Shown piece after piece: positions 9,066-18,234 of a DNA stretch of 61,642 nt (position 1 is the stretch's first letter; each line of letters opens with the position of its first letter). Location: contig JACMME010000092.1 in assembly GCA_014379205.1 (NCBI GenBank), positions 1 to 61,642 on the forward strand. Direction: 5' to 3'. This DNA is from Gemmatimonadaceae bacterium (GTDB taxonomy: Bacteria; Gemmatimonadota; Gemmatimonadetes; Gemmatimonadales; Gemmatimonadaceae). Both the position numbers and the translations under genes were made by a program. The notes under the pieces were generated by a model. The model searched no databases and was not told the origin of the DNA. It saw nothing but the letters and a program-made list of their open reading frames with translations.

Positions 9066-9848
9066 ATGCAAGACAAACCCACGCTTGAAGATACGCTTAC
9101 TTTGATGCGCGATCTGAGGAAGCGTTGCGAATGGGATGCCGCCCAGAACCACGAGTCTTTGCGACCATACCTTATCGAGGAAGCGCACGAGCTGGACGAG
9201 GCCATTCGGCTGGCGGATGACCGACAGATGCGTGAGGAGCTGGGCGACCTGCTGCTACAGGTGCTCTTCCATGCGGTGGTGGCTGAGCAGCGTGGCGCCT
9301 TTGACATACACGACGTAGCGGCTACGCTCATTGGCAAGATGAAAGCGCGCCACCCACACCTTTACTCTGGTGCAGTGCGCGAATCGTGGGAGAGCATCAA
9401 AGCAAAAACCCGGACGACCATCGAGGAAGGTTTGCCAGCCAGGCTACCGTCATTGCATCGGGCTCATCGCTTGCAGGACCGTGCCGCTGGAGTGGGGTTC
9501 GACTGGCCAGATGTATTCGGGCCAGCCGCGAAGATTGAAGAGGAGCTTTTCGAGGTACGCGAGCAATTGGCGCTGCAGCAGACCCGAAAGGATTCGCACA
9601 GCTCACCGCCGCACGATGAGGGACATGCCGCACTCGAGGGAGAGTTGGGTGACCTTTTGTTCGCGGTCGTCAACCTGTGCCGGAAGTCCGGCGTGCATGC
9701 ATCACTCGCGCTGGACAGGGCAAATGCAAAATTCGCACGCCGTTTCGGGGCGATCGAGCTCCTCGTGCTCGAACGAGGACTGGACGCGAGAGCGGTAGGG
9801 CTCGACGGGCTGGATGCCCTCTGGGAGGAGGTGAAGAAGAGGGAGTGA
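9066..9848 (+). CDS. mazG: Nucleoside triphosphate pyrophosphohydrolase MazG
   Basis: 260 residues with the two MazG half-domains of the housekeeping enzyme. The N-terminal half has EEAHELDEAIRLAD and EELGDLLLQVLFHA (EExxE and ExxD Mg-binding motifs); the C-terminal half has EEELFEVREQL and EGELGDLLFAVVNL. It hydrolyses NTPs, including aberrant or excess ones, to NMP and pyrophosphate. The start is the ATG at 9066, five bases or fewer after a strong ribosome-binding site (GGGAGAGGA at 9055-9063); upstream in-frame codons to 9033 lack this. It is divergent from alr and convergent with asnS, whose stop lies 17 bases beyond. Confidence 0.93.
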   Translation: MQDKPTLEDTLTLMRDLRKRCEWDAAQNHESLRPYLIEEAHELDEAIRLADDRQMREELGDLLLQVLFHAVVAEQRGAFDIHDVAATLIGKMKARHPHLYSGAVRESWESIKAKTRTTIEEGLPARLPSLHRAHRLQDRAAGVGFDWPDVFGPAAKIEEELFEVREQLALQQTRKDSHSSPPHDEGHAALEGELGDLLFAVVNLCRKSGVHASLALDRANAKFARRFGAIELLVLERGLDARAVGLDGLDALWEEVKKRE

Positions 9849-9865
9849 CTTTCCGAACGGGGCGC

Positions 9866-11167
9866 TCATGGTCTCAGTCTGTTCATCATCCTTGGAAATG
9901 CGATTGTCTCCCGCAAATGTGGCAAGCCGCAAATCCACGCAACGGTTCTCTCCAGCCCCAGTCCGAATCCCGCGTGTGGGAAGGTGCCGTATTTCCGTAG
10001 ATCCAGATACCAGCCGTAGGCGTCCACAGGCAATCCCTCTTCCTTGATTCGCGCAAGGAGCCTGTCGTAATTGTCTTCACGCTGGCTTCCGCCAATAATT
10101 TCGCCATAACCTTCCGGCCCGAGGCAATCGTTGCACAATACCGTGCGCGGATCGTCCGGATTTTCCTTCATGTAGAAGGCCTTCGCCTCCTTCGGGTAGT
10201 TGAAGACGAAGATCGGAAGGTCGTAGTCCGCCACCAGTAGTGTTTCGTCTTCGGCCCCTAGATCGTCGCCCCATTGTATGGTGCTTCCCTTACTCTGGAG
10301 GGTCGCTACCGCTTCGGTGTAATTGATTCGAGGGAATGGAGCCTTCACCCGCTCCAGAGCGCTTGTGTCACGCTCCAGCTCTTTCAGCTCATCGGAAGCT
10401 CTATCAAGAGCGCGGCGAACGATGTAGGACACAAAATCTTCCTGGAGCACCATGTTCGCCTCTGAATCATTCCAGGCGACCTCCGGTTCGATCATCCAGA
10501 ACTCGGTGAGGTGCCGCCGTGTTTTGCTTTTTTCCGCCCGGAAGGTGGGTCCGAAAGTGTATATTTTACCCAGTGCGGCTGCGGCCGCCTCCCCATACAG
10601 CTGTCCCGTTTGCGCCAGATAGGCATTGCCCTCTTCGAAGTACTCTGTCGCAAAGAGGCCGGAACGCTCTCCAATCGCAGCGGTCAGTATGGGAGTGTCA
10701 ACGCGCACGAACTGCCGCTCGTAGAAGAAATCATGGATCGCCTGTTCGATCTCGTGGCGAGCGCGCGCAATGGCGACCTGTTTTCGGCTTCTCAACCACA
10801 AATGCCGGTGATCCAGAAGAAAATCGATTCCGTGTTCCTTGGGCTGAATTGGATAGTCAAGCGGGCTGTCGCCGATGAGGTTGAGGTCGGAGACGCCCAT
10901 CTCAACGCCGCCCGGCGCGCGCGCATCGGCGCGAATCTCGCCAGTCACGCTGACCGAAGCTTCCACCGTCAATTGCCCAAACGTTTCCCAGCTTTTCGCC
11001 GTAACCGCGCTCTTGACGATCACGCACTGCAAAATGCCACTACCGTCGCGCGCGACCACGAAGGCAACTTTGCCCGACGATCGAATATGCGTTACCCAGC
11101 CACGCACAGTAGCGGTCTGCCCGACAACGCCGCGCAGACCGCTGATGCTTACAGTTGAGAATGTCAT
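9866..11167 (-). CDS. asnS: Asparaginyl-tRNA synthetase
   Basis: 433 residues. An N-terminal OB-fold anticodon-binding domain (VRGWVTHIRSSGKVAFVVAR) is followed by the class IIb catalytic core: motif 2 FGPTFRAEKSKTRRHLTEFW and motif 3 GFGLGLERTVAWICGLPHLR. The small, Asn-type motif 2 and the absence of an AspRS GAD insertion favour AsnRS over AspRS. It charges tRNA-Asn directly, so this organism need not rely only on the tRNA-dependent amidation route for Asn. The ATG at 11167 lies inside the start region of the divergent lipoprotein gene, so the two 5' ends overlap by 7 bases. Confidence 0.93.
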   Translation of the reverse strand: MTFSTVSISGLRGVVGQTATVRGWVTHIRSSGKVAFVVARDGSGILQCVIVKSAVTAKSWETFGQLTVEASVSVTGEIRADARAPGGVEMGVSDLNLIGDSPLDYPIQPKEHGIDFLLDHRHLWLRSRKQVAIARARHEIEQAIHDFFYERQFVRVDTPILTAAIGERSGLFATEYFEEGNAYLAQTGQLYGEAAAAALGKIYTFGPTFRAEKSKTRRHLTEFWMIEPEVAWNDSEANMVLQEDFVSYIVRRALDRASDELKELERDTSALERVKAPFPRINYTEAVATLQSKGSTIQWGDDLGAEDETLLVADYDLPIFVFNYPKEAKAFYMKENPDDPRTVLCNDCLGPEGYGEIIGGSQREDNYDRLLARIKEEGLPVDAYGWYLDLRKYGTFPHAGFGLGLERTVAWICGLPHLRETIAFPRMMNRLRP

Positions 11168-12375
11168 TGATTGATCTAGGGTTACGTCGCTGGGCGGGCA
11201 AACTATCCGCGCTGCTAATCACTGTCAACGTACTCGGATGCAGCGGTGTGAAACGGCGCGTTCCCCGCGACGGCGTGAACGATGTGCGAGGATATTCCAG
11301 TGTGGCTTCTGACGTGGATCCACTGCCGGACGCAAACACGACCGATCCGCGAGTAGCGTGGCGCGCGTTTGCGGGACGCGGAACTGTAGGTGCGCCCGCA
11401 ATTGGCGACCGGGTCATCGCGATCGCCACAATCGATCGTTGGGTGTACGCCCTGGATACGCGCACTGGGCAGACCTACTGGCGGCATCGCGGGGAAGCGC
11501 CCTTCGGCACCGGACCACTCATGGCTGACGGCCGAATCTACGCGGCAACCGAAGGACGCGCTGGTGCCCTCATAGCTCTCAATCTGTATAACGGGAAACG
11601 CCGCTGGCGCACGGGAGTAGGCGACGTAGCGTCTGCGCTGGTGTTGCAGGACGGTGTCGTTTACGGGGCCACACATATCGATGGCCGTGCCTTCGCCGTC
11701 AATGCCACAACTGGCAAAATGCTTTGGTCCCGCGCAATAGGTCCGTCCCTGTCGGGACCGTTGCTGACGCGTGACGGCCGAGTAGTAGTCACAACGCTCA
11801 CCGATACGCTTTTCGTCATGAACGCTGGCACGGGTTCAGTTCTCAACAGGTTTCCTCTCACGGAAGCCACCACGGCGGCAATCGCAGTGCTTAATGACAC
11901 GGCAATAATTCTTGCGTCACCCTCCGGGCGTGTGACAGCCATCACGCTCGGATCGAAGAATGCCGATGCAGGCAGGTTGCAAGACCGTCAAAGGGACAGC
12001 CTCCAACCTGCCCCCGGGCTCCCACGCCTCCTTTGGAGCGTTCCGACCACATCGCCAGTACTCGGCGCTCCCATCGTCTGGAGGGACACGGTCTTTGCCC
12101 TCACGGCCGCGTGCGATTTCTGGGCGATTCCGGTCGCCGCACCCGCCACGGCCAGGCAGCTCAAACTCGCCTGCAATACGGTGGCTGGACCCACGCTAGT
12201 TCGCGGCGGCGTATTGGTTGCAACAGTTCGAGGCGAAGTAGCCCTGTTCGACCGTCAGACGGGGGCGCGGCTATGGGAGCGCCAAATCGGCAGCGAGCTC
12301 CGCCACCCCCCCGTAGTGCGCAACAGTCAGATCATAGTGGCACCAATTCTCGGTAATATCGTGAGCCTCAGATGA
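11161..12375 (+). CDS. PQQ-type beta-propeller lipoprotein (BamB-like)
   Basis: 404 residues. The hydrophobic N-terminus (LSALLITVNVLGC) with a VLGC lipobox predicts a lipid-anchored envelope protein. The body contains repeated propeller blades of the PQQ type: VYALDTRTGQTYWRHRGEAP, ALNLYNGKRRWRTGVG, AVNATTGKMLWSRAIG and ALFDRQTGARLWERQIG. BamB in the outer-membrane assembly complex has this architecture, but the family is broad and no other Bam gene is here, so the role stays open. The first ATG (11161) is used; a TTG at 11167 is the only nearby alternative. The 3' end overlaps the next gene by 4 bases. Confidence 0.7.
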   Translation: MSLIDLGLRRWAGKLSALLITVNVLGCSGVKRRVPRDGVNDVRGYSSVASDVDPLPDANTTDPRVAWRAFAGRGTVGAPAIGDRVIAIATIDRWVYALDTRTGQTYWRHRGEAPFGTGPLMADGRIYAATEGRAGALIALNLYNGKRRWRTGVGDVASALVLQDGVVYGATHIDGRAFAVNATTGKMLWSRAIGPSLSGPLLTRDGRVVVTTLTDTLFVMNAGTGSVLNRFPLTEATTAAIAVLNDTAIILASPSGRVTAITLGSKNADAGRLQDRQRDSLQPAPGLPRLLWSVPTTSPVLGAPIVWRDTVFALTAACDFWAIPVAAPATARQLKLACNTVAGPTLVRGGVLVATVRGEVALFDRQTGARLWERQIGSELRHPPVVRNSQIIVAPILGNIVSLR

Positions 12376-12860
12376 AGACGATGGTGCTTCGGGTGGTAGC
12401 TGCATTGTTCATTGCCTGCAGCTTGGCAGATTCAACTGTGGCGTCGGCTCAACCATCTCAGCCAGCGGCGCCACGCTCGTGGACCTCGGTGCGGCTGGCG
12501 AAATGGGTGCTGCTGGGAGCGGCCGTGGGGTTCGGCGCTTTTGCTGTTTCTCAGTCCCAGCGAGCCGACGACAATTATGCCGAACTTGGCCAGCTTTGCC
12601 GAGAGGAGCAGGAACGCTGCGCCAGCGATGGGAACAGCTATGCGGACGCTCGCGCCGAGCAGCTGTACCAGCGCGCTGTGTCCGCAGATCGTCGCGCGCA
12701 CCAGGCAATAATTGGAGGCGAAGTAACTCTTCTTGGCAGCGCTGCGCTGTTTATCTATGACCTGCGCAATCGAAGAGGACCTCCAGACATTCCGTATCCG
12801 GCAAACTCCAGGGCGGCGACTGGTTACGGATTCGCAATGGGCGCGAGGGTGTTTTTTTAG
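12372..12860 (+). CDS. Hypothetical exported protein with two membrane-spanning stretches
   Basis: 162 residues, not recognised. A signal peptide (VLRVVAALFIACSLA, cleavage near ASA-QP) is followed by a Pro-rich spacer, a hydrophobic stretch (WVLLGAAVGFGAFAV), a charged middle with two cysteines (LCREEQERC) and a second hydrophobic stretch (GGEVTLLGSAALFIYDL), then a tail ending RVFF. The shape resembles small DUF5683-like envelope proteins. The ATG overlaps the propeller gene stop (ATGA) and its stop shares a base with the kinase GTG (TAGTG), so it is embedded in this signalling/envelope operon. Confidence 0.65.
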   Translation: MKTMVLRVVAALFIACSLADSTVASAQPSQPAAPRSWTSVRLAKWVLLGAAVGFGAFAVSQSQRADDNYAELGQLCREEQERCASDGNSYADARAEQLYQRAVSADRRAHQAIIGGEVTLLGSAALFIYDLRNRRGPPDIPYPANSRAATGYGFAMGARVFF

Positions 12861-14359
12861 TGTCCATTCGTGGACGGCTGGCGCTCGGATTATTTGCCAT
12901 CGCGGTCATCATGATCGCACCACTGGCATTCGCCCTCCGTTCGCTCGATCGCATTCACGACGACACACTCGACCTTCGCGATCGCGATTTCGCTGCCTCT
13001 GTGCGTGTGAGTCGGCTGCGCAGCGATGTCGATGATGTGCGCAGCGCTCAGATCGCGTTTTCGGCGTTCCCGAGTGATACGACGCGTGATACGCTACTGG
13101 CGCGAGGAGCACGCGTCGCTTTCGCCGCGGGCCGGCTGCGCGACTTCAGGTTGGAGCGCTCCGCCAGTGGCATCGAAACCGCGATGAACTTCGCGGCCAC
13201 ATCCACCCGGCTTGCATCCGCAGCCGTCTCCGAAGGGCGAGCCGCGGCGGCGGACTCGCTGGCTGATTCCCGCATCGTACCCGCTATCAACCGCGCTGAC
13301 AGCATACTGCGTTCGGCGGAATCTCAGCTGCGTGACCGAATCGGAGTTCGCGTGGAGCACGCTGAAGCAGCATCGGGAGAGGCGCAGCGTGCCTCCGGAG
13401 TCGCGTTCATGATCGCGGGCATTGCTGCGCTCGTCATGGGCTTCATCATCTGGCGATCGATAGCGGAGCCGCTCCGGGATCTCGACGGGGGGATGTCAGC
13501 CGTAGCCGGAGGCGAGTTTGGCCACCGTCTGAAGATGTCTCCGAAACGCAAGGACGAGTTCGGACGGCTTTCCGGAAGCTTTCAGTCGATGGCGGAGCAG
13601 CTTGCCGCTCTCGACCAGCTCAAGGCAGAGTTTGTTTCAGTCGCGTCGCACGAGCTCAAGACGCCCATCAACGTGATACTTGGCTACGTGCAGCTGCTGG
13701 AGGAGGGCGTGTACGGCGAAGTGGCGCCGAAACAGCGAGACATCCTCGCGACGGTCGAGATGCAGACAAGATCTCTGGCGCGGTTGGTGCACCAGCTACT
13801 GGACATCAGTCGTTTCGAGGCTGGGGGAGGAAAAATCGAAACTCGTCCAGTGCAGATTCACAGTTTTCTTACCGACCTGGAAAAGACTTTTCGCGTTCTT
13901 TCCCTTCAGCGCGAGGTCGAGTTTCGCATCGATCGCAATGGAGTGCTTCCCGAAGAAGTGTACTGGGACTCGGACCGCATCAACGAAGTACTTGGGAATC
14001 TTCTCTCAAACGCGTTCAAATTCACATCGGGCGGCGAGTCTGTAACGCTAGGTGTCGAGACAGTCGAGAACGACGTGCACATAAGCGTGCACGACTCCGG
14101 CGCCGGTATTGCCCCGGAACAGCTTCCGCACATCTTCGAGAAGTTCTACCAGGCGAGCAACCAGAACTCGGCTGCGCACGCCGGCACGGGGCTGGGGCTC
14201 GCTATCGCGAAGCAGATCGTCCTGGCGCACAGCGGAACGATAACGGCGACCAGCGAGGTGGGAATGGGAACGACCTTTCACATAACACTTCCCATTCGCG
14301 CCGCAACGAGGCTGGCACCGCAGGAGCGCAGGCCAGCGACCGCGGGCGCCCTCTCATGA
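12860..14359 (+). CDS. Membrane-bound sensor histidine kinase (HAMP-HisKA-HATPase)
   Basis: 499 residues. Membrane segment 1 is at about 6-26, followed by a roughly 150-residue Ala/Arg/Asp-rich alpha-helical periplasmic sensor, membrane segment 2 at about 181-200 and a HAMP domain to about 255. HisKA has H264 in SHELKTPINVILGY. HATPase_c has N box VLGNLLSNAFKF, G1 DSGAGIAPEQ and G2 GTGLGLAIAKQIV. The helical sensor resembles four-helix-bundle ligand domains but the signal is unknown. No response regulator is encoded next to it. It starts with the GTG at 12860, sharing one base with the preceding stop, and overlaps the downstream lipoprotein by 4 bases, so sensor and lipoprotein may work together. 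Confidence 0.88.
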   Translation: MSIRGRLALGLFAIAVIMIAPLAFALRSLDRIHDDTLDLRDRDFAASVRVSRLRSDVDDVRSAQIAFSAFPSDTTRDTLLARGARVAFAAGRLRDFRLERSASGIETAMNFAATSTRLASAAVSEGRAAAADSLADSRIVPAINRADSILRSAESQLRDRIGVRVEHAEAASGEAQRASGVAFMIAGIAALVMGFIIWRSIAEPLRDLDGGMSAVAGGEFGHRLKMSPKRKDEFGRLSGSFQSMAEQLAALDQLKAEFVSVASHELKTPINVILGYVQLLEEGVYGEVAPKQRDILATVEMQTRSLARLVHQLLDISRFEAGGGKIETRPVQIHSFLTDLEKTFRVLSLQREVEFRIDRNGVLPEEVYWDSDRINEVLGNLLSNAFKFTSGGESVTLGVETVENDVHISVHDSGAGIAPEQLPHIFEKFYQASNQNSAAHAGTGLGLAIAKQIVLAHSGTITATSEVGMGTTFHITLPIRAATRLAPQERRPATAGALS

Positions 14360-14919
14360 GGAATTTGCCGCTGGTTCTGTTTGCCTGTTTAACGCTCGCC
14401 TGCGCACAGCGCTCCAGTCCGCCCATCCTCGCTCCAACAGTGGATTGGATCAAAGCGTTTACCGAAGCGCAGGCTGCTGCCGAAGATCGCAAGTTCGACG
14501 AAGCCGATGCGGTGCTCGCGGATTTCATCAAGCGCCGCAAGGGCACAGCCGAGGCGCGTGAAGCAACCTACTGGAGAGCGGTGTTTCTCCTAGACCCGAA
14601 GAACCGAGCGGCCAAGTCGCGCGAAGCCGCCCTGTATCTCGAAGAATACCTCGCCGAACCACCACCGCCCGCCAACGCCATACAGGCACGCGCGCTCCGT
14701 GCGATGACGTCGACTGTCGACTCTCTGGACCTGGCCGTTCGCACAGCGCAGCAACAGCAGACGCGTGAGCCGCTCGAGCCAAGCAGGCCGGCTCCCGATA
14801 CTGCGCGGGAGCACGAGCTCGAAAAGGAGATCGAGCGATTGAAGGAACAACTGGACAAGGCGAATGCCGAGCTCGATCGGATCAAAAAACGACTGACGGC
14901 GCCCCGGCCTCCGGGCTAG
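14356..14919 (+). CDS. Lipoprotein with TPR-like helices and C-terminal coiled coil
   Basis: 187 residues. The lipobox LTLAC follows a short basic start and a hydrophobic stretch, predicting a lipoprotein. Residues about 35-110 are paired helices of TPR character (AAAEDRKFDEADAVLADFI, then YWRAVFLLDPKN). A Pro-rich linker follows, then a heptad-patterned coiled coil (ELEKEIERLKEQLDKANAEL) close to the C-terminus. Its ATG overlaps the kinase stop (ATGA), the last link of this operon. It could be an envelope partner of the kinase. About 100 bases separate it from the convergent recG. Confidence 0.65.
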   Translation: MRNLPLVLFACLTLACAQRSSPPILAPTVDWIKAFTEAQAAAEDRKFDEADAVLADFIKRRKGTAEAREATYWRAVFLLDPKNRAAKSREAALYLEEYLAEPPPPANAIQARALRAMTSTVDSLDLAVRTAQQQQTREPLEPSRPAPDTAREHELEKEIERLKEQLDKANAELDRIKKRLTAPRPPG

Positions 14920-15023
14920 TGGCTGGGCTCAAACGCCATTGGACATGGATGCTTTTGCGTCCCTTGCGCTGCCACGTCAGCTGTGCGCCCCTTCACTTTT
15001 CACGGTCCCTTCCGCATGGCGAG

Positions 15024-17108
15024 TCATCCCACGCGGAAAAGTTCCAGCGCCCGCGCATAACGCTCTCTCAAGGCCTTTCGTACGCCGGCGTGTTCCGCAC
15101 GCGATAGCTCAGGATCGCGCGCGAGGACCTTTTCCGCCGCCTCATGCGCCTGAACGTTGAGCTCCTCGTCACGCAGCGGATCCGCGAAACGAAACATTGC
15201 CACACCACTCTGTCGCTCTCCAAAAAGATCTCCCATGCCGCGCATTTTCAAGTCGGCGCGCGCGATCTCGAAGCCGTCTTCGGTATTCACGAATACGCTC
15301 AGGCGCGCTTCCACGTCAGGACTGACGTCCCCGAGAAGGACGCAGAACGACTCGTCCGCCCCCCGGCCTACCCTGCCACGAAGTTGATGAAGCTGCGAAA
15401 GTCCGAAGCGCTCCGGATGCTCGATCACCATCACGGTAGCATTGGCAACATCAATTCCCACTTCAATGACGGTAGTAGCAACCAGCAAGTCGATGTCGCC
15501 ATCCCGAAAGCGCCGCATTATCTGGTCTCGTTCGTCGGCCGGGATTCGGCCATGCAACAGTGCTACTTGCCGCGCCGCGAACGGTCCGGTCTTGAGTGAC
15601 TCGAACATGGTCGTCGCCGCCTTGAGATCGCTTTTCTCCGATTCGGCGATGATCGGGTACACGATATAACCTTGTCGTCCGCGAGCTATCTGCTCCTCGA
15701 GAAAGTCGAGCACTCGCGCGCGGCCAGTCTCGCGCCGAAGCGCTGTAGTGACTGGTTTGCGTCCAGGTGGCCGTTCGTCCAGGATACTCAGGTCCACCTC
15801 CCCGTACAGTGTCAGGGCGAGAGAGCGCGGAATTGGTGTGGCACTCATGAGCAGCAAGTCCGGCCACTCTCCCTTGGCTCCCAGTGCTGCACGTTGTTCC
15901 ACCCCAAAGCGGTGTTGCTCATCGATCGCCGCGAAGCCCAGCCGCCCAAACTTGGTGTCCTGCTGCACTAGCGCGTGCGTGCCCACCGCAATGAGGGGCG
16001 TGTTGCTCGCGAGCCGATCTGATATCTCCCTCCGTTCGCGTGCTGTAAGACTTCCAGTGACGAGGACCGGGCGGATCCCCAGCGGCTGGAAAAGGCGCTC
16101 CATTGTGCGAGCATGCTGCTCAGCGAGGAGCTCAGTGGGTGCCATGATCGCCGCCTGAAAGCCATTCTCCACAGCGAGCAGTGCCGCGAAGAGCGCGACG
16201 ATGGTCTTGCCACTGCCCACGTCGCCCTGCAACAGCCGGTTCATGCGAAACGGGCTGAACATGTCGGATGCGATCTCGCGAATCGCCCGTACCTGAGCAT
16301 CGGTCAGCCGAAATGGAAGCGACGCCTTGAGCGCTGTGGTTAGATGCCGCTTGTTCTCGAACGCGATTCCTCCGCGCCGCGAGCGCGAAATCTGTCTTGC
16401 GCGCCGCTGCAACAGGTGGACGAAAAACAACTCCTCGAATGCCAGCCTGGACATTCCCTGCATCGCTTCGGAAATGGAGCCCGGACGATGCAGCATTCTG
16501 AGAGCATCCTCGAGAGCGGGAAGTCCCTGCCCACGGGAATCTCGCGCGCGCGCCAGAACGTCCCGCGGCAGATACTCCTTGACAAGCGGGAGGAGTACGT
16601 CAAGGTGCGCGTCGATCAAACCGCGAATGACCTTGAACGACAATCCCTCGGTTGCACGATAGACCGAGAGTACCTTGCCGGGCACTGCTCCATCGACATC
16701 GCTTCCAAGATTCACGTATTCGCGCGGCACCATCTGCCGGCCGTGAAAGAACCTCACAGACCCGCTGAGCAGCAAGGTATCCCCTTTCTCGATTGAACGG
16801 TCGAGGAAAGGCTGTCCCGGCCACGCAGCCTCGATCATTCCCGATGAGTCACGCACAACCGCCTGAAAGATCCGAAGACCCTTTCGAGTCGGGATAACAC
16901 CTTTGGAGATGACCGTTCCGATTATCGTCCCATCCATTCCGGGCTCCAGGGACGCTATCGGCGCGACAGTGGAGGCATCCTCGTATCGATGCGGGACGTG
17001 ATACAGGAGATCACCCGCCGTGACCACGCCGAGCTTGCGTAGCATCTCCGCTCGCCGGGGGCCGACGCCTTTCAGGTATGTGACCGGTGTATCGAGGAAC
17101 AAGGCCAA
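15024..17108 (-). CDS. recG: ATP-dependent DNA helicase RecG
   Basis: 694 residues, full length. The N-terminal wedge domain carries LKGVGPRRAEMLRKLGV and an OB fold. The helicase core has Walker A GDVGSGKTIVALFAAL, the DEQH box (AIDEQHRFGVEQRAAL), motif III SATPIPRSLALTLYGEVDLS, the region RPPGRKPVTT, and motif VI QLRGRVGRG. It remodels stalled replication forks and Holliday junctions. The start is a TTG (17108; a second TTG at 17102 is possible) directly abutting the heptamer repeat, with no clear ribosome-binding site, so the exact N-terminus is unsure. It is convergent with the lipoprotein gene to the left. Confidence 0.93.
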   Translation of the reverse strand: MALFLDTPVTYLKGVGPRRAEMLRKLGVVTAGDLLYHVPHRYEDASTVAPIASLEPGMDGTIIGTVISKGVIPTRKGLRIFQAVVRDSSGMIEAAWPGQPFLDRSIEKGDTLLLSGSVRFFHGRQMVPREYVNLGSDVDGAVPGKVLSVYRATEGLSFKVIRGLIDAHLDVLLPLVKEYLPRDVLARARDSRGQGLPALEDALRMLHRPGSISEAMQGMSRLAFEELFFVHLLQRRARQISRSRRGGIAFENKRHLTTALKASLPFRLTDAQVRAIREIASDMFSPFRMNRLLQGDVGSGKTIVALFAALLAVENGFQAAIMAPTELLAEQHARTMERLFQPLGIRPVLVTGSLTARERREISDRLASNTPLIAVGTHALVQQDTKFGRLGFAAIDEQHRFGVEQRAALGAKGEWPDLLLMSATPIPRSLALTLYGEVDLSILDERPPGRKPVTTALRRETGRARVLDFLEEQIARGRQGYIVYPIIAESEKSDLKAATTMFESLKTGPFAARQVALLHGRIPADERDQIMRRFRDGDIDLLVATTVIEVGIDVANATVMVIEHPERFGLSQLHQLRGRVGRGADESFCVLLGDVSPDVEARLSVFVNTEDGFEIARADLKMRGMGDLFGERQSGVAMFRFADPLRDEELNVQAHEAAEKVLARDPELSRAEHAGVRKALRERYARALELFRVG

Positions 17109-17110
17109 AT

Positions 17111-17293
17111 CGGGAATCGGGAATCGGGAATCGGCTAAGCGGGAATCGGCGAACCGGCCATCGGCAATCGGCTATCGGGAACTTCAATCGAAAGCGTGCG
17201 ATGCTGGAAAGCGGATACTGAACGAAGGGCCGAATTCGACCGGCAGCGTAGGGCTCCGATTCCCGACTCCCGATTCCCGATTCCCGATTCCCG
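17111..17293. repeat. Heptanucleotide iterated inverted element B (recG-ftsY gap)
   Basis: Arm 1 (17111-17182) is about ten units of CGGGAAT or near-variants (CGGGAAT x3, CGGCTAAG, CGGGAAT, CGGCGAAC, CGGCCAT, CGGCAAT, CGGCTAT, CGGGAAC). Arm 2 (17259-17293) is five units in the opposite sense, ATTCCCG with one ACTCCCG. The first 24 bases of arm 1 are perfectly complementary to arm 2, giving a long stem with a roughly 125-base loop. A GGTTTTT run follows arm 2 on the plus strand. It occupies nearly all of the space between ftsY and recG. Confidence 0.85.
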
Positions 17294-17301
17294 GTTTTTA
17301 G

Positions 17302-18234
17302 CTATTCGCGCGTCAGCTCAATCGCATACGCCGCGGCATCGAAGGCAAGCAGGTCTTCAGCAGCTTCACCTACGCCCACGAACTTCACAGGTATATCGAG
17401 CGCCTCGTGCACGGCCAATACAATGCCTCCGCGCGCGGTTCCATCGACCTTGGTGACCACGATCCCTGTGAGCAACACCGAGGATGAGAAGGCCTTTGCC
17501 TGCGCGACAGCGTTCTGGCCGATAGTGCCGTCGAGCACGATGAGGGTCTCGTGTGGTGCCTCGGGAATGCGCTTCTTGATCACACGGCCGATTTTCTGCA
17601 GCTCGGTCATCAGATTGTCCTGCGTGTGCAAGCGGCCGGCCGTGTCAATTATGACGACGTCTACCGCGCGGGCGACTGCTGACTCCAGCGCGTCGTAGGC
17701 AACGGCGGCCGGATCGCTTCCGGGTTTACCGCCGACGAACTGCGCGCCAGCACGACTCGCCCACACCTTGAGCTGATCGATCGCGCCTGCGCGAAAGGTG
17801 TCACCGGCCGCAACCAGCACCTGCTTCCCCTCGCGCCGGTAGCGCGAAGCCAGCTTGCCAATGAAGGTTGTCTTTCCTGCTCCGTTCACGCCCACTACGA
17901 GAATCACCGTGGGACCAGACGCTGCGACCGCTATCGCAGGACTTGAGCTACCCGCACGGAGTGCGCGTTCTACACCAGTCCGGAGCGCCAACAGGAACTC
18001 GTCCTGGGTTTGAACCAGTCCCCGCGAAGCCTGGAGCTCCACCTCTGCGATCAGGCGAAGAGTAACAGGCACCCCAAAGTCAGCCTCGAGCAGCATCTCC
18101 TCGAGTTTTTCCAGGGAGCCTGGACTCACGCCTCCGCGCACCAGAACTCCGACGTCCATCATTGCAACGTCCTTGAAGCGCTGCCAGAGCGAGCGCTTGG
18201 GGACGTCGTCCTTCTTCTTCAGAATTCGTGACAC
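17302..18234 (-). CDS. ftsY: Signal recognition particle receptor FtsY
   Basis: 310 residues: the SRP54-type helical N domain then the GTPase domain. G motifs: GVNGAGKTTFIGKLASRY (P-loop), GDTFRAGAIDQLK, DTAGRLHTQDN, TKVDGTARGG, and the final FVGVGEAAEDLLAFD. It docks SRP-ribosome complexes at the membrane for co-translational insertion. It lacks the long acidic A domain of the E. coli protein and starts with a short basic stretch, as in many bacteria. The start is the GTG at 18234. A heptamer element separates it from recG. Confidence 0.95.
   Translation of the reverse strand: MSRILKKKDDVPKRSLWQRFKDVAMMDVGVLVRGGVSPGSLEKLEEMLLEADFGVPVTLRLIAEVELQASRGLVQTQDEFLLALRTGVERALRAGSSSPAIAVAASGPTVILVVGVNGAGKTTFIGKLASRYRREGKQVLVAAGDTFRAGAIDQLKVWASRAGAQFVGGKPGSDPAAVAYDALESAVARAVDVVIIDTAGRLHTQDNLMTELQKIGRVIKKRIPEAPHETLIVLDGTIGQNAVAQAKAFSSSVLLTGIVVTKVDGTARGGIVLAVHEALDIPVKFVGVGEAAEDLLAFDAAAYAIELTRE

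Noticed and set aside
14947-14962. Small hairpin GGATGC-TTTT-GCGTCC between convergent genes
   Set aside because: Only a 6-base stem with a G-T pair and no T-run; too weak to call a terminator for the lipoprotein gene.
14919-15107. 62-residue plus-strand frame after the lipoprotein gene (GTG sharing the stop base)
   Set aside because: It runs into recG in the opposite orientation and shows no conserved-looking sequence; probably a shadow.
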